64,000 nt of DNA from Streptomyces sp. NBC_01723 (GCF_036246005.1 NZ_CP109171.1:1724001-1788000); one strand, 5' to 3'; positions 8,167-22,205 are shown, numbered from the stretch's first letter. Notes: generated by a model from the sequence alone, not told the origin. Numbers and translations are program-made.

Positions 8167-10038
8167 TCAGTCCTTGTCGCCGTCCTCGGCCTCGTCCTGC
8201 ACGACCGTGGTCTCCCCGGCGTCGTCCGCACCTTCGTCGAGGGCGTCCACGAAGTCCACGCCGTCCAGCTCGGCCAGCCGGTCGGAGGCGTCCGTGCTGC
8301 CGTCCCGATCCGACTCCACGGCCTTCGCGAACCACTCCCGCGCCTCCTGCTCACGGCCCGCGGCCAGCAGCGCGTCGGCGTAGGCGTACCGCAGCCGCGC
8401 GGTCCACGGCTGCACGGAGTTGGAGGCCAGCTCGGGGCTCTGCAGCGTCACGATGGCCGCGTCCAGCTGCCCCATGTCGCGCCGGGCGCCGGCCGCCACG
8501 AGACGCATCTCGACCTGACCGGCCTTGTCCAGCTTGTGCACCTCGGGGGTGCCGGCCATGTCCAGCGCCTTCTCCGGACGGCCCAGCCCACGCTCGCAGT
8601 CGGCCATCACCGGCCACAGCTCCACGGACCCCGTCATCCGCCGCGCGGCACGGAACTCCGCCAGCGCCTCGCTGTACTTCTGGTTGGCGTACGCCGCGAA
8701 ACCGGCGGCCTCCCGTACGGCGGCGACACGGGACGCCAGCCGCAGGGCCACCCTGGAGTAGCCGTACGCCGCCTCCGGGTCCTCGTCCAGCAGCCTGGCG
8801 ACCATCACCAGGTTCCTGGCGACGTCCTCCGCGAGCGTCTTGGGCAGGCTCTGCAGCTCCTGCCGTACGTCCTTGTCGATCTCGTCGCCCGTGACCTCCT
8901 CGGGGATCGGCAGGCGCTTGATCGGCTCGCGGTCCCGGTCCCGCTCCTCACGGAAGCGTCCACCGCCACCGTGCCGGTCGTCGCGCCCCCGGAAGCCTCC
9001 GGGCCGGCTGCCACGGTCGTCCCGACGGGGCCCACGCCCACCGCGGTCGTCCCGGCCACGGAACCCACCGCGGTCGCCCCCACGGTTGTCGTCCCGACGG
9101 AAGCCACCCCGGTCGCCCCGGTCGTCGCGACGGTCGCCCCGGTCGTCACGCCGGTCGTCACGCCGGTAGGCGGGACGGTCACCGCGGTCACCGCGGTCGT
9201 CACGACGGAACGGAGGGCGGTCATCACGGCGGTCGTCACGGCGGTCATCCCGACGATCATCCCGACGGTAGGACGGACGATCACGGCGGTCGTCGCGCCG
9301 GTCGTCGCGCCGGTCGTCCTGGCGGTACGAGGGGCGCTCGTCGCGCCGGTCGTCACGGCGGAACGCGGGACGGTCGTCACGTCGGTCGTCACGTCGGAAC
9401 GCGGGACGGTCGTCACGTCGGTCGTCACGACGGAACGCGGGACGGTCATCACGTCGGTCGTCACGACGGAACGCGGGACGGTCATCACGGCGGTCGTCAC
9501 GACGGAACGCGGGACGGTCATCACGGCGGTCGTCACGACGCGGTCCACGGTCACGGTCGTCTCGACGCCCGTGCCCGCCACCTCGGTTGTCATCGCGACG
9601 GAACGAGGGACGGTCATCGCGTCGGTCGTCACGACGGAAACCACCCCGCTGGCCGCCCCGGTCGTCGCGACGGAACGAGGGACGGTCACCCCGGTCGTCA
9701 CGGCGATCGTCGCGCCGGTCGTCACGGCGATCATCTCGGCGGTCGTCGCGGCGGAAGGCAGGACGATCGCCACGGTCACCGCGGTCGTCGCGGCGGAACG
9801 AGGGACGGTCGTCGCGGCGGAAACCGCGGTCACCGCCCCGATCGCGGTCATCGCGACGCGGCCCGCGGTCACGGTCGTCACGGCGGAAGCCGCCACCACG
9901 CTGCCCGCCGCGGTCACGGTCGTTGTCGCGACGGAAACCGCCACGGTCTCCGCGCTGACCCCCACGGTCGCCGCGGTCACCACTGTCCCGGCGCCGCTGA
10001 TCGCGCTCCGGTCGGTCGTCGGGAGAGTTGGTGGACAT
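8167..10038 (-). CDS. Arg/Asp-repeat (RDDR) protein with C-terminal TPR-like domain
   Basis: A 623-residue protein in two parts. Residues 1 to about 370 are almost wholly R, D, G, F, P and Q, built from RRDDR-, RGGFRRDD- and RPAFRRDDRRDD-type units, and are surely disordered. Residues from about 390 (EPIKRLPIPEEVTGDEIDKDV) to the end form a helical-repeat domain resembling tetratricopeptide repeats (RNLVMVARLLDEDPEAAYGYSRVALRLASRVAAVREAAGFAAYANQKYSEALAEFRAARR). The tail is acidic. The charge-alternating N-terminus resembles RNA-associated or phase-separating proteins, but that is inference. The ATG at 10038 (MSTNSPDDRPERD) is the only sensible start. It reads toward a convergent terminator. 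Confidence 0.85.
   Translation of the reverse strand: MSTNSPDDRPERDQRRRDSGDRGDRGGQRGDRGGFRRDNDRDRGGQRGGGFRRDDRDRGPRRDDRDRGGDRGFRRDDRPSFRRDDRGDRGDRPAFRRDDRRDDRRDDRRDDRRDDRGDRPSFRRDDRGGQRGGFRRDDRRDDRPSFRRDDNRGGGHGRRDDRDRGPRRDDRRDDRPAFRRDDRRDDRPAFRRDDRRDDRPAFRRDDRRDDRPAFRRDDRRDDRPAFRRDDRRDERPSYRQDDRRDDRRDDRRDRPSYRRDDRRDDRRDDRRDDRPPFRRDDRGDRGDRPAYRRDDRRDDRGDRRDDRGDRGGFRRDDNRGGDRGGFRGRDDRGGRGPRRDDRGSRPGGFRGRDDRHGGGGRFREERDRDREPIKRLPIPEEVTGDEIDKDVRQELQSLPKTLAEDVARNLVMVARLLDEDPEAAYGYSRVALRLASRVAAVREAAGFAAYANQKYSEALAEFRAARRMTGSVELWPVMADCERGLGRPEKALDMAGTPEVHKLDKAGQVEMRLVAAGARRDMGQLDAAIVTLQSPELASNSVQPWTARLRYAYADALLAAGREQEAREWFAKAVESDRDGSTDASDRLAELDGVDFVDALDEGADDAGETTVVQDEAEDGDKD
9361..9540. repeat. 36-bp tandem repeat, five copies, inside the RDDR gene
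   Basis: Five contiguous units (9361-9396, 9397-9432, 9433-9468, 9469-9504, 9505-9540) start GAACGCGGGACGGTC on the plus strand. They differ only at a few positions, where GTC/ATC and ACG/GCG alternate. Each encodes RPAFRRDDRRDD on the minus strand. Degenerate units flank the array on both sides. Nucleotide identity is higher than the protein repeat requires, pointing to recent slippage or unequal crossing-over. Confidence 0.9.
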
Positions 10039-10111
10039 CGGGTGACTCCTGTCTTCGGTACCGCAAGTCATTCTCGCGCAGCCGGGTACCCGGTGCGCCC
10101 TGGAAAAACGA

Positions 10112-10156
10112 AAGGACCCCTGGTCCCCAGCTGAACGCTGGGGACCAGGGGTCCTT
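10112..10156 (-). terminator. rRNA operon terminator
   Basis: A perfect 20-bp stem (AAGGACCCCTGGTCCCCAGC and its complement) with a 5-base loop lies just after the 5S 3' end. On the transcribed strand it is followed by a T-run (TTTCGTTTTT). This is the end of the rrn transcript. Confidence 0.9.
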
Positions 10157-10165
10157 CCCAAATAT

Positions 10166-10285
10166 TGTTCGGCGGCGTCCTACTCTCCCACAGGGTCCCC
10201 CCTGCAGTACCATCGGCGCTGTAAGGCTTAGCTTCCGGGTTCGGAATGTAACCGGGCGTTTCCCCTACGCTATGACCACCGAAAC
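10166..10285 (-). rRNA. rrf: 5S ribosomal RNA
   Basis: About 120 bases. The sense strand begins GTTTCGGTGGTCATAGCG and ends CGCCGCCGAACA, with the internal GGGGAAACGCCCGGTTACA and CCGGAAGCTAAGCC segments of actinobacterial 5S rRNA. Ends are set by the pairing of the terminal stem (GGCGGC with its partner). Third gene of the rrn operon, about 107 bases after 23S. Confidence 0.95.
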
Positions 10286-10392
10286 CCTAATGGTTTCGAG
10301 CGAACAAGCACACTCTTCAATTGTTCTGTTCAGCTCGAAAGCCGGCAACTGTTCGTTGCCTCAGAACTAACACAGTGGACGCGAGCAACTGA

Positions 10393-15350
<4,958 letters not shown>

Positions 15351-15879
15351 ATGTTTACCCGTAATCGGGTGACACCACGAGAGCGGAACGGTCGAAGGAA
15401 TAATCCGACCGTCCACAGCGTCCTCGCTGTGTGTATTTCAAAGGAACCTCAACCTGAACCGGATGAACCGATCAGGCCGGAGGTATCAACATATCTGGCG
15501 TTGACTTTTGGCACGCTGTTGAGTTCTCAAGGAACGGACGCTTCCTTTGTACTCACCCTCTCGGGCTTTCCTCCGGGCGCTTCCCTTCGGTCTTGCGTTT
15601 CCGACTCTATCAGATCCTTTTCGGTCCGATTCCCGGTCGGCGGGTTTGTCTCGGGCTTTCGGGCTTTCGCCCCTCGGCCTTTCGACATTCACTACGTTAG
15701 CCGATTCCTTCGCGGACTCATAATCGGGTCCGGCGAGATTGAATTCAGGCATGCGGGCACGCCGAACTCGCTCCCGCTGAGGGAAGTCGGAGGTAGTGGG
15801 TTGGCCGCTCTCGGCTGCTGACGAATGCCGTAACCGGTTCAAGCGGCTCGGGCTACGTTACGCGCCCCCCAAAGGGGAG
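15351..15879 (-). promoter_or_regulatory. rrn promoter and leader region
   Basis: A 529-base non-coding stretch upstream of 16S. On the minus strand a TAGAGT -10-like hexamer lies at 15604-15609, with AGTACAAAGG further down. TTGAGAACTCAACAG followed by GTGCCAAAAGTCAAC (about 15500-15535) is the leader/antitermination-type segment usual before actinobacterial 16S. AT content is clearly higher than in flanking genes. Several promoters are likely, as in known Streptomyces rrn operons, but I cannot place their -35 boxes reliably. The DNA glycosylase gene on the same strand ends here. Confidence 0.65.
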
Positions 15880-16521
15880 TCAACTTCGGCGCCGCTTCGG
15901 GACATGGGCCCGATACGGGCTGACCGTCGGGTCGTCGGCGACCCAGTAGCGCCACGGATGAACGCCGCCCTCGCCGGCCACGCCGGTCCGCGGACCGTTG
16001 CGTACCTGGTCGCGGGGCACGGCGGCGCCGGTCAGGATGCGCAGCGGGGTGTCCTCGGTCGTGCACGCGTCGGTGCCGTCCAGGGCTCGGTCCACGCCCA
16101 GGGCGGTGGCCAAACGAGCCGGTCCTTTGGCCAGTTCCTTGTCATTGCGGGCGGAGAGTCGACGAGTCCGGGCCAGCTCGGCGCCCTCGATGATCTCGCC
16201 GGCACGCAGGAGGACGGCGCTCGCGGTGCCGTCGGGACCGCACACCAGGTTCATGCAGAACCACATGCCATAGGTGAAGTACACGTACACGTGTCCGGGC
16301 GGGCCGAACATCACGTCGTTGCGGGGGGTCCGACCGCGGTAGGCGTGGGAGCCGGGGTCGTTCTGACCGTCGTAGGCCTCGACCTCCGTCAGGCGGAGGG
16401 CGATCGGACCGTCCGGGGTGTCGCGCACGAGGACGCGTCCCAGGAGGTCGGGGGCCACCTCGAGGACGGGCCGGTCGAAGAATTCCCTGGGCAGGGGCGT
16501 ACGGTCAGGGCTCGCGATCAT
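15880..16521 (-). CDS. 3-methyladenine DNA glycosylase (AAG/MPG family)
   Basis: A 213-residue protein of the mammalian-type alkyladenine glycosylase (MPG) family, which excises alkylated purines to begin base-excision repair. Visible motifs are [23 protein letters not shown], the catalytic-region [20 protein letters not shown], then [20 protein letters not shown] and MNLVCGPDG. The tail [19 protein letters not shown] is also typical. The ATG at 16521 gives the family's normal N-terminus; a longer frame upstream is Arg/Pro-rich and unlikely. It is transcribed toward the rrn promoter region, on the same strand. Confidence 0.92.
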   Translation of the reverse strand: MIASPDRTPLPREFFDRPVLEVAPDLLGRVLVRDTPDGPIALRLTEVEAYDGQNDPGSHAYRGRTPRNDVMFGPPGHVYVYFTYGMWFCMNLVCGPDGTASAVLLRAGEIIEGAELARTRRLSARNDKELAKGPARLATALGVDRALDGTDACTTEDTPLRILTGAAVPRDQVRNGPRTGVAGEGGVHPWRYWVADDPTVSPYRAHVPKRRRS

Positions 16522-16664
16522 GCCGTCCGAGCGTAACGCAGCCGGGTCCGTGCGCGGGGTGGCCAGAGGGCGGCCGGCTTGCCAGGGTGTGGGACGCGGA
16601 ACCGGCCACGGCCGGATCGCGTTTGTAGGGATCAAGGGTTCACACGCAAGCCTGGAGGAGAGAC

Positions 16665-17447
16665 ATGGCGTTCAAGAAGCTGCTCGCGAGCCTGGGGGCC
16701 GGCGGGGCTTCGGTCGAGACCGTGCTCAATGAGGTCAACGTCGTACCGGGGGGTGTCGTCCAGGGCGAGGTGCGGATCCAGGGCGGATCCGTCGACCAGG
16801 AGATCGAGGGGCTGTCCGTCGGGCTCCAGGCCAAGGTCGAGGTGGAGAGCGGCGACCAGGAGTACAAGCAGGACGTCGAATTCACCAAGGTGCGGCTCGG
16901 CGGTGCCTTCGAGCTGAAGGCCGGTGTCGTGCACGCGGTGCCGTTCGGGCTGGAGATCCCGTGGGAGACGCCGATCACCATGATCGACGGACAGTCGCTG
17001 CGGGGGATGAACATCGGCGTCACCACGGAGCTGGAGATCGCCCGTGCCGTGGACTCCGGTGACCTGGACCCGATCAACGTGCATCCGCTGCCGGCGCAGA
17101 AGGCGATCCTTGACGCGTTCATCGGGCTGGGCTTCCGGTTCAAGAACGCCGACATGGAGCGTGGCCACATCCGGGGTACGCGGCAGCAGCTGCCCTTCTA
17201 CCAGGAGATCGAGTTCTTCCCGCCGCAGCAGTACCGGGGGCTGAACCAGGTCGAGCTGAGCTTCGTGGCCGACGCGCAGGCCATGGACGTCGTGCTCGAG
17301 ATGGACAAGAAGCCCGGGCTGTTCAGCGAGGGCAGCGACACGTTCCGTTCCTTCAAGGTGGGGCTGAACGACTACCAGGGCACCGACTGGACGGCGTACC
17401 TCAACCAGTGGCTGTCGGAGGTCGGCAGCAAGCGCAACTGGTTCTGA
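16665..17447 (+). CDS. Spo0M-like sporulation-control protein
   Basis: A 260-residue protein matching Spo0M/SpoOM, an arrestin-like beta-sandwich protein linked to sporulation control in Bacillus. Features are [21 protein letters not shown] at the start, the [13 protein letters not shown] strand, IPWETPIT, a second domain from about residue 125 and the end [12 protein letters not shown] strong ribosome site, GGAGGAGAG, lies 5-8 bases before the ATG. It is followed at 49 bases by the PEBP-family gene, probably co-transcribed. No membrane segments or signal peptide are seen. Confidence 0.9.
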   Translation: MAFKKLLASLGAGGASVETVLNEVNVVPGGVVQGEVRIQGGSVDQEIEGLSVGLQAKVEVESGDQEYKQDVEFTKVRLGGAFELKAGVVHAVPFGLEIPWETPITMIDGQSLRGMNIGVTTELEIARAVDSGDLDPINVHPLPAQKAILDAFIGLGFRFKNADMERGHIRGTRQQLPFYQEIEFFPPQQYRGLNQVELSFVADAQAMDVVLEMDKKPGLFSEGSDTFRSFKVGLNDYQGTDWTAYLNQWLSEVGSKRNWF

Positions 17448-17496
17448 TGGATCTAGGCTCGGTCATCTCTGCACCAGACATTCAGGAGGTACCGAG

Positions 17497-18036
17497 GTGA
17501 CCGAGCTGAAGCGGCGTCCGCTCCCCCATGACTTCCACCCGCCCGTGCCGTCGTTCACGGTCACGAGTGACGACGTCCAGGAGGGCGGGACGCTCAAGGA
17601 CGATCAGGTCCACGCGGTCGGCAACACCTCTCCGCAGCTGCGGTGGGAGGGCTTCCCCGCCGAGACCAAGAGCTTCGCCGTGACCTGCTACGACCCGGAC
17701 GCCCCCACGGGCAGCGGGTTCTGGCACTGGGTGGTGTTCGACATCCCGGCGTCGGTGACCGAGCTGCCGGTGGGCGCGGGCAGCGGCACCTTCGAGGGGC
17801 TGCCCCAGGGTGCCGTACAGGCGCGCAACGACTACGGCAGCAAGGACTTCGGCGGTGCCGCGCCGCCGCCCGGCGACGGTCCGCACCGGTACGTGTTCAC
17901 GGTGTACGCCGTGGACCAGGAGAAGCTCGGCCCGGACGCGGAGGCGAGCCCGGCGTTCGTCGGCTTCAATCTGCGGTTCCACACGATCGGGCGCGCCCAG
18001 CTGATCGGTGAGTACGAGCTGCCCGCCGACAGCTGA
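17497..18036 (+). CDS. YbhB/YbcL family Raf kinase inhibitor-like (PEBP) protein
   Basis: A 179-residue cytoplasmic PEBP-fold protein. Family marks are [40 protein letters not shown] (the ligand-site DPDAP and HWV) and [13 protein letters not shown]. The natural ligand in bacteria is unknown; the pocket binds anionic groups such as phosphate. The GTG start at 17497 follows AGGAGGT with ideal spacing. A good rho-independent terminator follows at 18062. Confidence 0.92.
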   Translation: MTELKRRPLPHDFHPPVPSFTVTSDDVQEGGTLKDDQVHAVGNTSPQLRWEGFPAETKSFAVTCYDPDAPTGSGFWHWVVFDIPASVTELPVGAGSGTFEGLPQGAVQARNDYGSKDFGGAAPPPGDGPHRYVFTVYAVDQEKLGPDAEASPAFVGFNLRFHTIGRAQLIGEYELPADS

Positions 18037-18061
18037 GCGTTCCGAGCGTTCATGGAACGTT

Positions 18062-18104
18062 TGCCCGCCCCCGGTCTTGGAATGGATCAGGGGCGGGCAT
18101 TTTT
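18062..18104 (+). terminator. Rho-independent terminator after the Spo0M/PEBP genes
   Basis: Stem TGCCCGCCCC / GGGGCGGGCA (10 bp) with an 18-base loop, followed directly by five Ts. It lies 25 bases after the PEBP stop codon. Confidence 0.85.
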
Positions 18105-18237
18105 AATGCCAGGGGTGGCGGGGGGAGATAGTCGCCCCTGGAGCAGCGGATATTGCGTTGTCCATCTCGGCGTGCCCGGCCAGAGTTGATCCCAGCCCGC
18201 CACGGGGTGGGCCGGTGCACACGGGAGGTGGGCTGGT

Positions 18238-18744
18238 ATGCGGGACACGCTGGTGCTGAACGCGAGCTTCGAGCCGTTGTCGACGGTGACGTTGAACCGA
18301 GCCGTCGTTCTGGTGCTCCAGGACAAGGCCGTCGTCGAGCAGGCCCACCCCGAACTGCGGATGCGCGGAGCCGCGCTCGACATACCGGCGCCACGGGTGA
18401 TCAGGCTCTGCCAATACGTACGGGTGCCCTTTCGAAGACGCGCTCCCTGGTCGAGGCGGGGCGTGCTGGTCCGGGACCGGAACCGGTGCGCGTACTGCGG
18501 CCGGAGGGCGACGACCGTCGACCACGTGGTGCCGAGGTCGCACGGTGGGCAGGACTCGTGGCTGAACACGGTGGCCTCCTGTGCGGAGGACAATCACCGC
18601 AAGGCGAACCGGACGCCGGAGCAGGCGGGGATGCCGTTGCTTCGGGAGCCGTTCGAGCCGACGCCCGCCGATGCGATGTTGCTGGCGCTGGCTCGGGACG
18701 ACTTTGAGGCGCTGCCGGACTGGTTGGTGCTGGACGCGGCGTGA
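18238..18744 (+). CDS. HNH endonuclease domain protein
   Basis: A 168-residue protein with a C-terminal HNH nuclease domain. Cys84 and Cys87 (CAYCG) and Cys115 could hold a zinc. The HNH residues are in TTVDHVVPRSHGG (His96), LNTVASC (Asn110) and EDNHRK (His120). The N-terminal 75 residues (MRDTLVLNASFEPLSTV) match the conserved front half of actinobacterial HNH proteins of this size. No restriction methylase is nearby, so a role in restriction is not supported. The ATG follows GGGAGGTG. It converges on the SPFH gene across a repeat element. Confidence 0.9.
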   Translation: MRDTLVLNASFEPLSTVTLNRAVVLVLQDKAVVEQAHPELRMRGAALDIPAPRVIRLCQYVRVPFRRRAPWSRRGVLVRDRNRCAYCGRRATTVDHVVPRSHGGQDSWLNTVASCAEDNHRKANRTPEQAGMPLLREPFEPTPADAMLLALARDDFEALPDWLVLDAA

Positions 18745-18778
18745 CGGCTGCGCCGTCGGGGCCTGGGTCTTGATGCCG

Positions 18779-18856
18779 GGTGCGGGTCCTCTGGGGCTGG
18801 TCGCGCCCACGCGGCGGAGCCGCCTATCGACACAGCCCCGCGCCCCTTTCGGGGCA
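18779..18856. repeat. Dispersed Streptomyces intergenic repeat with hairpin insert
   Basis: The element begins TGCGGGTCCTCTGGGGCTGG then TCGCGC and ends CCCCGCGCCCCTTTCGGGGC. Between the halves sits a small hairpin, GCGGCGGAGCCGC. It belongs to the same family as 135-164. The final CGCCCCTTTCGGGGC hairpin could serve as a terminator for the two converging genes. Confidence 0.6.
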
Positions 18857-18868
18857 CGGTGTCCGACC

Positions 18869-19816
18869 TCAGTCGATCGTCGGCTTCTCTCGGCGTTCCT
18901 GGGCGGGGACGCTGGGGGCGCCGTTGCCTCCGCCGCCGCCCAGGCCGCCGAGGTTGCCCATGGCGCCGGACAGGCCCTTGAGGGCGTCGCCGATTTCGCT
19001 GGGGACGATCCAGAGCTTGTTGGCGTCGCCCTCGGCGATCTTCGGGAGCATCTGGAGGTACTGGTAGGAGAGCAGCTTCTGGTCCGGGTCGCCGGCGTGG
19101 ATGGCCTCGAAGACCGTGCGGACGGCCTGGGCCTCGCCCTCGGCGCGCAGGGCGGCGGCCTTGGCCTCACCTTCGGCGCGCAGGATCTGGGACTGCTTCT
19201 CGCCCTCGGCACGCAGGATCTCGGACTGCCGGACACCTTCGGCCTGGAGGATGGCGGCGCGCTTGTCGCGGTCGGCGCGCATCTGCTTCTCCATCGAGTC
19301 CTGGATGGAGGTGGGCGGTTCGATCGCCTTCAGCTCGACGCGGTTGACGCGGATGCCCCACTTGCCGGTCGCCTCGTCGAGGACGCCGCGCAGGGCCGCG
19401 TTGATCTCCTCGCGGGAGGTCAGGGTCCGTTCCAGGTCCATGCCGCCGATGATGTTGCGCAGTGTGGTGACGGTGAGCTGCTCGATGGCCTGGATGTAGC
19501 TGGCGACTTCGTAGGTCGCGGCGCGGGCGTCGGTCACCTGGTAGTAGATGACGGTGTCGATGTTGACGACCAGGTTGTCCTGGGTGATGACCGGCTGCGG
19601 CGGGAAGGGGACGACCTGTTCACGCAGGTCGATACGGTTGCGGATGGTGTCGATGAACGGGACCACGATGTTGAGGCCCGCGTTCAGGGTCCGCGTGTAG
19701 CGGCCGAAGCGCTCGACGATGGCGGCGCTGGCCTGTGGGATGACCTGGATGGTCTTGATCAGGGCGATGAAGACCAACACCACCAGGATGATCAAAACGA
19801 TGATGACCGGTTCCAT
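18869..19816 (-). CDS. SPFH/band 7 membrane protein (slipin/QmcA-like)
   Basis: A 315-residue stomatin/prohibitin-type protein with an N-terminal membrane anchor (residues 3-22) and SPFH domain (about 25-190: IPQASAAIVERFGRYTRTLNAGL and RIDLREQVVPFPPQPVITQDN). A long helical region rich in AEGE repeats (about 195-240) promotes oligomers, and the tail is Gly-rich. It probably forms membrane microdomain scaffolds. NfeD follows upstream on the same strand, a widely conserved SPFH-NfeD partnership. The ATG at 19816 begins directly at the anchor. Confidence 0.93.
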   Translation of the reverse strand: MEPVIIVLIILVVLVFIALIKTIQVIPQASAAIVERFGRYTRTLNAGLNIVVPFIDTIRNRIDLREQVVPFPPQPVITQDNLVVNIDTVIYYQVTDARAATYEVASYIQAIEQLTVTTLRNIIGGMDLERTLTSREEINAALRGVLDEATGKWGIRVNRVELKAIEPPTSIQDSMEKQMRADRDKRAAILQAEGVRQSEILRAEGEKQSQILRAEGEAKAAALRAEGEAQAVRTVFEAIHAGDPDQKLLSYQYLQMLPKIAEGDANKLWIVPSEIGDALKGLSGAMGNLGGLGGGGGNGAPSVPAQERREKPTID

Positions 19817-19945
19817 CGTGGTTGTCCGTCCCCTTCTCCGACCCTGACGTCTGCTGATCTTACGGCTGTTGAGGATCTTGCTGGTCGAGTCTGACAGACC
19901 GTCGCACGACTCGGGGCCCGTTCGGGCCAGTTGTGCGCGGCGGGG

Positions 19946-20377
19946 TCACATGATGATCGCCGTGGCGCCCTCGATGTCCACGACGTCGACTTCCTCACCC
20001 GCTTCGAAGGCGCGCCCGGTGTCCAGCGCGCGTGCCGACCAGATCTCGCCGGCGAGTTTGATCCGGCCGCCGGAGCCGTCGACCCGCTCCACGACGACGG
20101 CCTGTCTGCCCTTCAGAGCGTCGACTCCCGTGGCCAGTTGGGGCTGTTGGGAGCGATGCCGGGCGGCGACGGGCCGTACGACCGCGATGAGGGCGACCGA
20201 TACGACGACGAAGACGAGGACCTGGACGACGAGGTCCGCGCCGAACCCGGAGGCCACGGCGGCGGCGACCGCCCCGACGGCGAACATCCCGAACTCCGGC
20301 ATCGCGGTCACGACGAGCGGGATTCCGAGCGCTGCCGCGGCGACGAGCCACCACACCCATGCGTCGATGTCGTTCAC
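19946..20377 (-). CDS. NfeD family membrane protein
   Basis: A 143-residue protein with three or so hydrophobic helices (residues 8-70) and a C-terminal OB-fold domain (GVDALKGRQAVVVERVDGSGGRIKLAGEIWSARALD), the NfeD1b-type layout without a protease domain. It likely partners the SPFH protein encoded next to it (130-base gap). The start at 20377 gives MNDIDAWVWWLVAAAALG, a typical N-terminus. Confidence 0.9.
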   Translation of the reverse strand: MNDIDAWVWWLVAAAALGIPLVVTAMPEFGMFAVGAVAAAVASGFGADLVVQVLVFVVVSVALIAVVRPVAARHRSQQPQLATGVDALKGRQAVVVERVDGSGGRIKLAGEIWSARALDTGRAFEAGEEVDVVDIEGATAIIM

Positions 20378-20431
20378 GTGGTCATGGTAGGTCCGTCGGG
20401 TGGGCTGGGGACAGGGCGCACGGGGGGCGGG

Positions 20432-21229
20432 TCAGGACAGCGGAAGGCCCTGTGCGGTCCAGCGGTCGCCGTTCTGCTCGACGACCAGCGGGAGTCCGAA
20501 GCAGAGGGAGAGGTTGCGGGAGGTGAGTTCCAGCTCCAGCGGGCCGGCGGCCATGACCTCGCCCTGACGGATCATCAGGACGTGGGTGAAGCCCGGCGCG
20601 ATCTCCTCGACGTGGTGGGTGACCATGATCATGGAGGGCGCGATGGGGTCGCGGGCGAGCCGGCCGAGGCGGCGGACGAGGTCCTCGCGGCCGCCGAGGT
20701 CGAGGCCGGCGGCCGGCTCGTCCAGGAGCAGCAGCTCGGGGTCGGTCATCAGGGCGCGGGCGATGAGGGTGCGCTTGCGCTCGCCCTCCGAGAGGGTGCC
20801 GAACTTCCGCTCCAGGTACTCGGTCATGCCGAGGCGGTCGAGGAAGGCGCGGGCGCGCTGCTCGTCGATGTCCTCGTAGTCCTCGTGCCAGCCGGCCGTC
20901 ATGCCGTAGGCGGCGGTCAGTACGGTCTGCAGGACGGTCTGGCGCTTGGGCAGCTTGTCGGCCATGGCGATGCCGGCCACGCCGATGCGCGGGCGCAGCT
21001 CGAAGACGTCGGTGCCGGGCTTGCCGAGCGTCTCGCCGAGGATGGTGGCGGTGCCCTGGCTGGGGTAGAGGTAGCTGGACGCGACATTGAGGAGGGTGGT
21101 CTTGCCTGCGCCGTTGGGGCCGAGGATGACCCAGCGTTCGCCCTCCTTCACCGACCAGGAGACCTGGTCCACCAGAGCCCGGCCCTCGCGGACCACGGAT
21201 ACGTCCTGAAGCTCCAGAACATCGCTCAT
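20432..21229 (-). CDS. ABC transporter ATP-binding protein
   Basis: A 265-residue ATPase with Walker A GPNGAGKTT (about 38-46), signature LSEGERKRTLIARAL, Walker B LLLLDEPAAGLD and switch His in MVTHHVEE. The signature is LSEGE instead of LSGGQ, a variant seen in the YlmA/ModF-like group of soluble ABC ATPases. No permease gene is adjacent. The linkage to NfeD and SPFH on the same strand (55-base gap) may mean shared transcription. Transported substrate, if any, is unknown. Confidence 0.88.
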   Translation of the reverse strand: MSDVLELQDVSVVREGRALVDQVSWSVKEGERWVILGPNGAGKTTLLNVASSYLYPSQGTATILGETLGKPGTDVFELRPRIGVAGIAMADKLPKRQTVLQTVLTAAYGMTAGWHEDYEDIDEQRARAFLDRLGMTEYLERKFGTLSEGERKRTLIARALMTDPELLLLDEPAAGLDLGGREDLVRRLGRLARDPIAPSMIMVTHHVEEIAPGFTHVLMIRQGEVMAAGPLELELTSRNLSLCFGLPLVVEQNGDRWTAQGLPLS

Positions 21230-21380
21230 GAGCGCGTTGTCTCCCCTTGCATTGTGGCCGGTCTCGGCTGTCGCGTACGCCTTGGCTCGGGCCGCCGCGC
21301 CGGTGGGCGCAGGCCCTCCAGGAAATCTACGCCACCGGTCGGCATGACCGTTCCATCGGTCCGGTCCTTAGGGTGGGGGC

Positions 21381-22169
21381 ATGCTCTCGGAACCACGCGC
21401 AGGGCGCCTTGCCGCCTGGGGAAATGCCCTTATTGCCGGATTGGTCTCGCCTGATGACGCCGCGGTGGCGATCGTCGGGGAGGACGCGGTGCACCGGGTG
21501 GAGGGGCTGCCCGGCGAACCGGCGCCCGTCGGTCTCACGCTGGCGCTCGGCCGGCTGCGGGCGCTCGGGGCGACGGGGCTGCGGGTCGCGCTGCCCGCGC
21601 CGGGACATCCGCTGGGCCTGAGCGGGCCGCCGGACTTCAACGCGCGGGCGCTGGAGGCGGAGGAGGCCGTGGTCTGTCACGGTGCGGCGGTGGGGCTGGT
21701 GCCCGAGGTGCACGAGGCCGGGCCCGAGGGTGACGTGCACGTCGAGGTGGTCTGGCACTGCCTGCCGGTGCGGGAGGCGCCGCCCGCGGACGTGCCCTCG
21801 CTCGGGGAGGCGGAGCGGGAGCTGGCGGAGGCGCTGCGCGACGCGACGGAGGTGCTGACGCGGCTGGACGTGGCCGGGTCGGGGCCGGTGGCGGAGGCGG
21901 CGGTCGCGGCGTACCGGGCCCGGGCCGAGCGCGGTCGCCAGGTGCTGGCGCCGGGGTATCCGCCGCGGGCGGTGCGGGTGCTGGAGTTGGCGCAGCGGGT
22001 GGGGGCGCTGGTGTCGCTCGCGTATGAGAACGGTCACGGTGGTGCGGTGAGCGCGTCCGAGATGGCGGCGCGGGGGGAGGCACTGCGGCCGGTGGAGCGG
22101 ACGGCTCGGCGGGCGCTGGTCGCGGCGTACAACTCCGTTGTGGAGGAGCGGGGGCAGGGGATGCGGTGA
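21381..22169 (+). CDS. Conserved hypothetical protein
   Basis: A 262-residue protein of no family I can name. It is Ala/Leu/Val/Gly-rich without clear membrane helices. The first 120 residues look like an alpha/beta domain (LALGRLRALGATGLRVALPAPGHPLGL) and the rest like long helices. The ATG at 21381 lies shortly after a probable promoter region shared with the divergent ABC gene. Codon bias (strong third-position GC) supports a real gene; orthologues appear to be confined to streptomycetes and relatives, which I infer from memory of gene order. Confidence 0.8.
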   Translation: MLSEPRAGRLAAWGNALIAGLVSPDDAAVAIVGEDAVHRVEGLPGEPAPVGLTLALGRLRALGATGLRVALPAPGHPLGLSGPPDFNARALEAEEAVVCHGAAVGLVPEVHEAGPEGDVHVEVVWHCLPVREAPPADVPSLGEAERELAEALRDATEVLTRLDVAGSGPVAEAAVAAYRARAERGRQVLAPGYPPRAVRVLELAQRVGALVSLAYENGHGGAVSASEMAARGEALRPVERTARRALVAAYNSVVEERGQGMR

Positions 22170-22205
22170 CCGTCCTCACCCTGTACCCGGCGCTGGTGTG
22201 GGCGA

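Noticed and set aside
5721..8354. Long minus-strand frame covering the HAD and DUF1015 genes as one protein of 877 residues
   Set aside because: The HAD start at 6752 has its own ribosome site, and the upstream part is antisense to the DUF1015 gene.
9361..9540. CRISPR-like array
   Set aside because: The 36-bp units are contiguous with no spacers and encode protein repeats in frame.
8536..10134. Long plus-strand open frame (Val/Thr/Pro-rich, 532 codons) opposite the RDDR gene
   Set aside because: It is the mirror of the RRDDR repeats; its VTPVV-like repeats follow from the GTC/ACG-rich complement. The minus-strand frame has the known start, domain and terminator.
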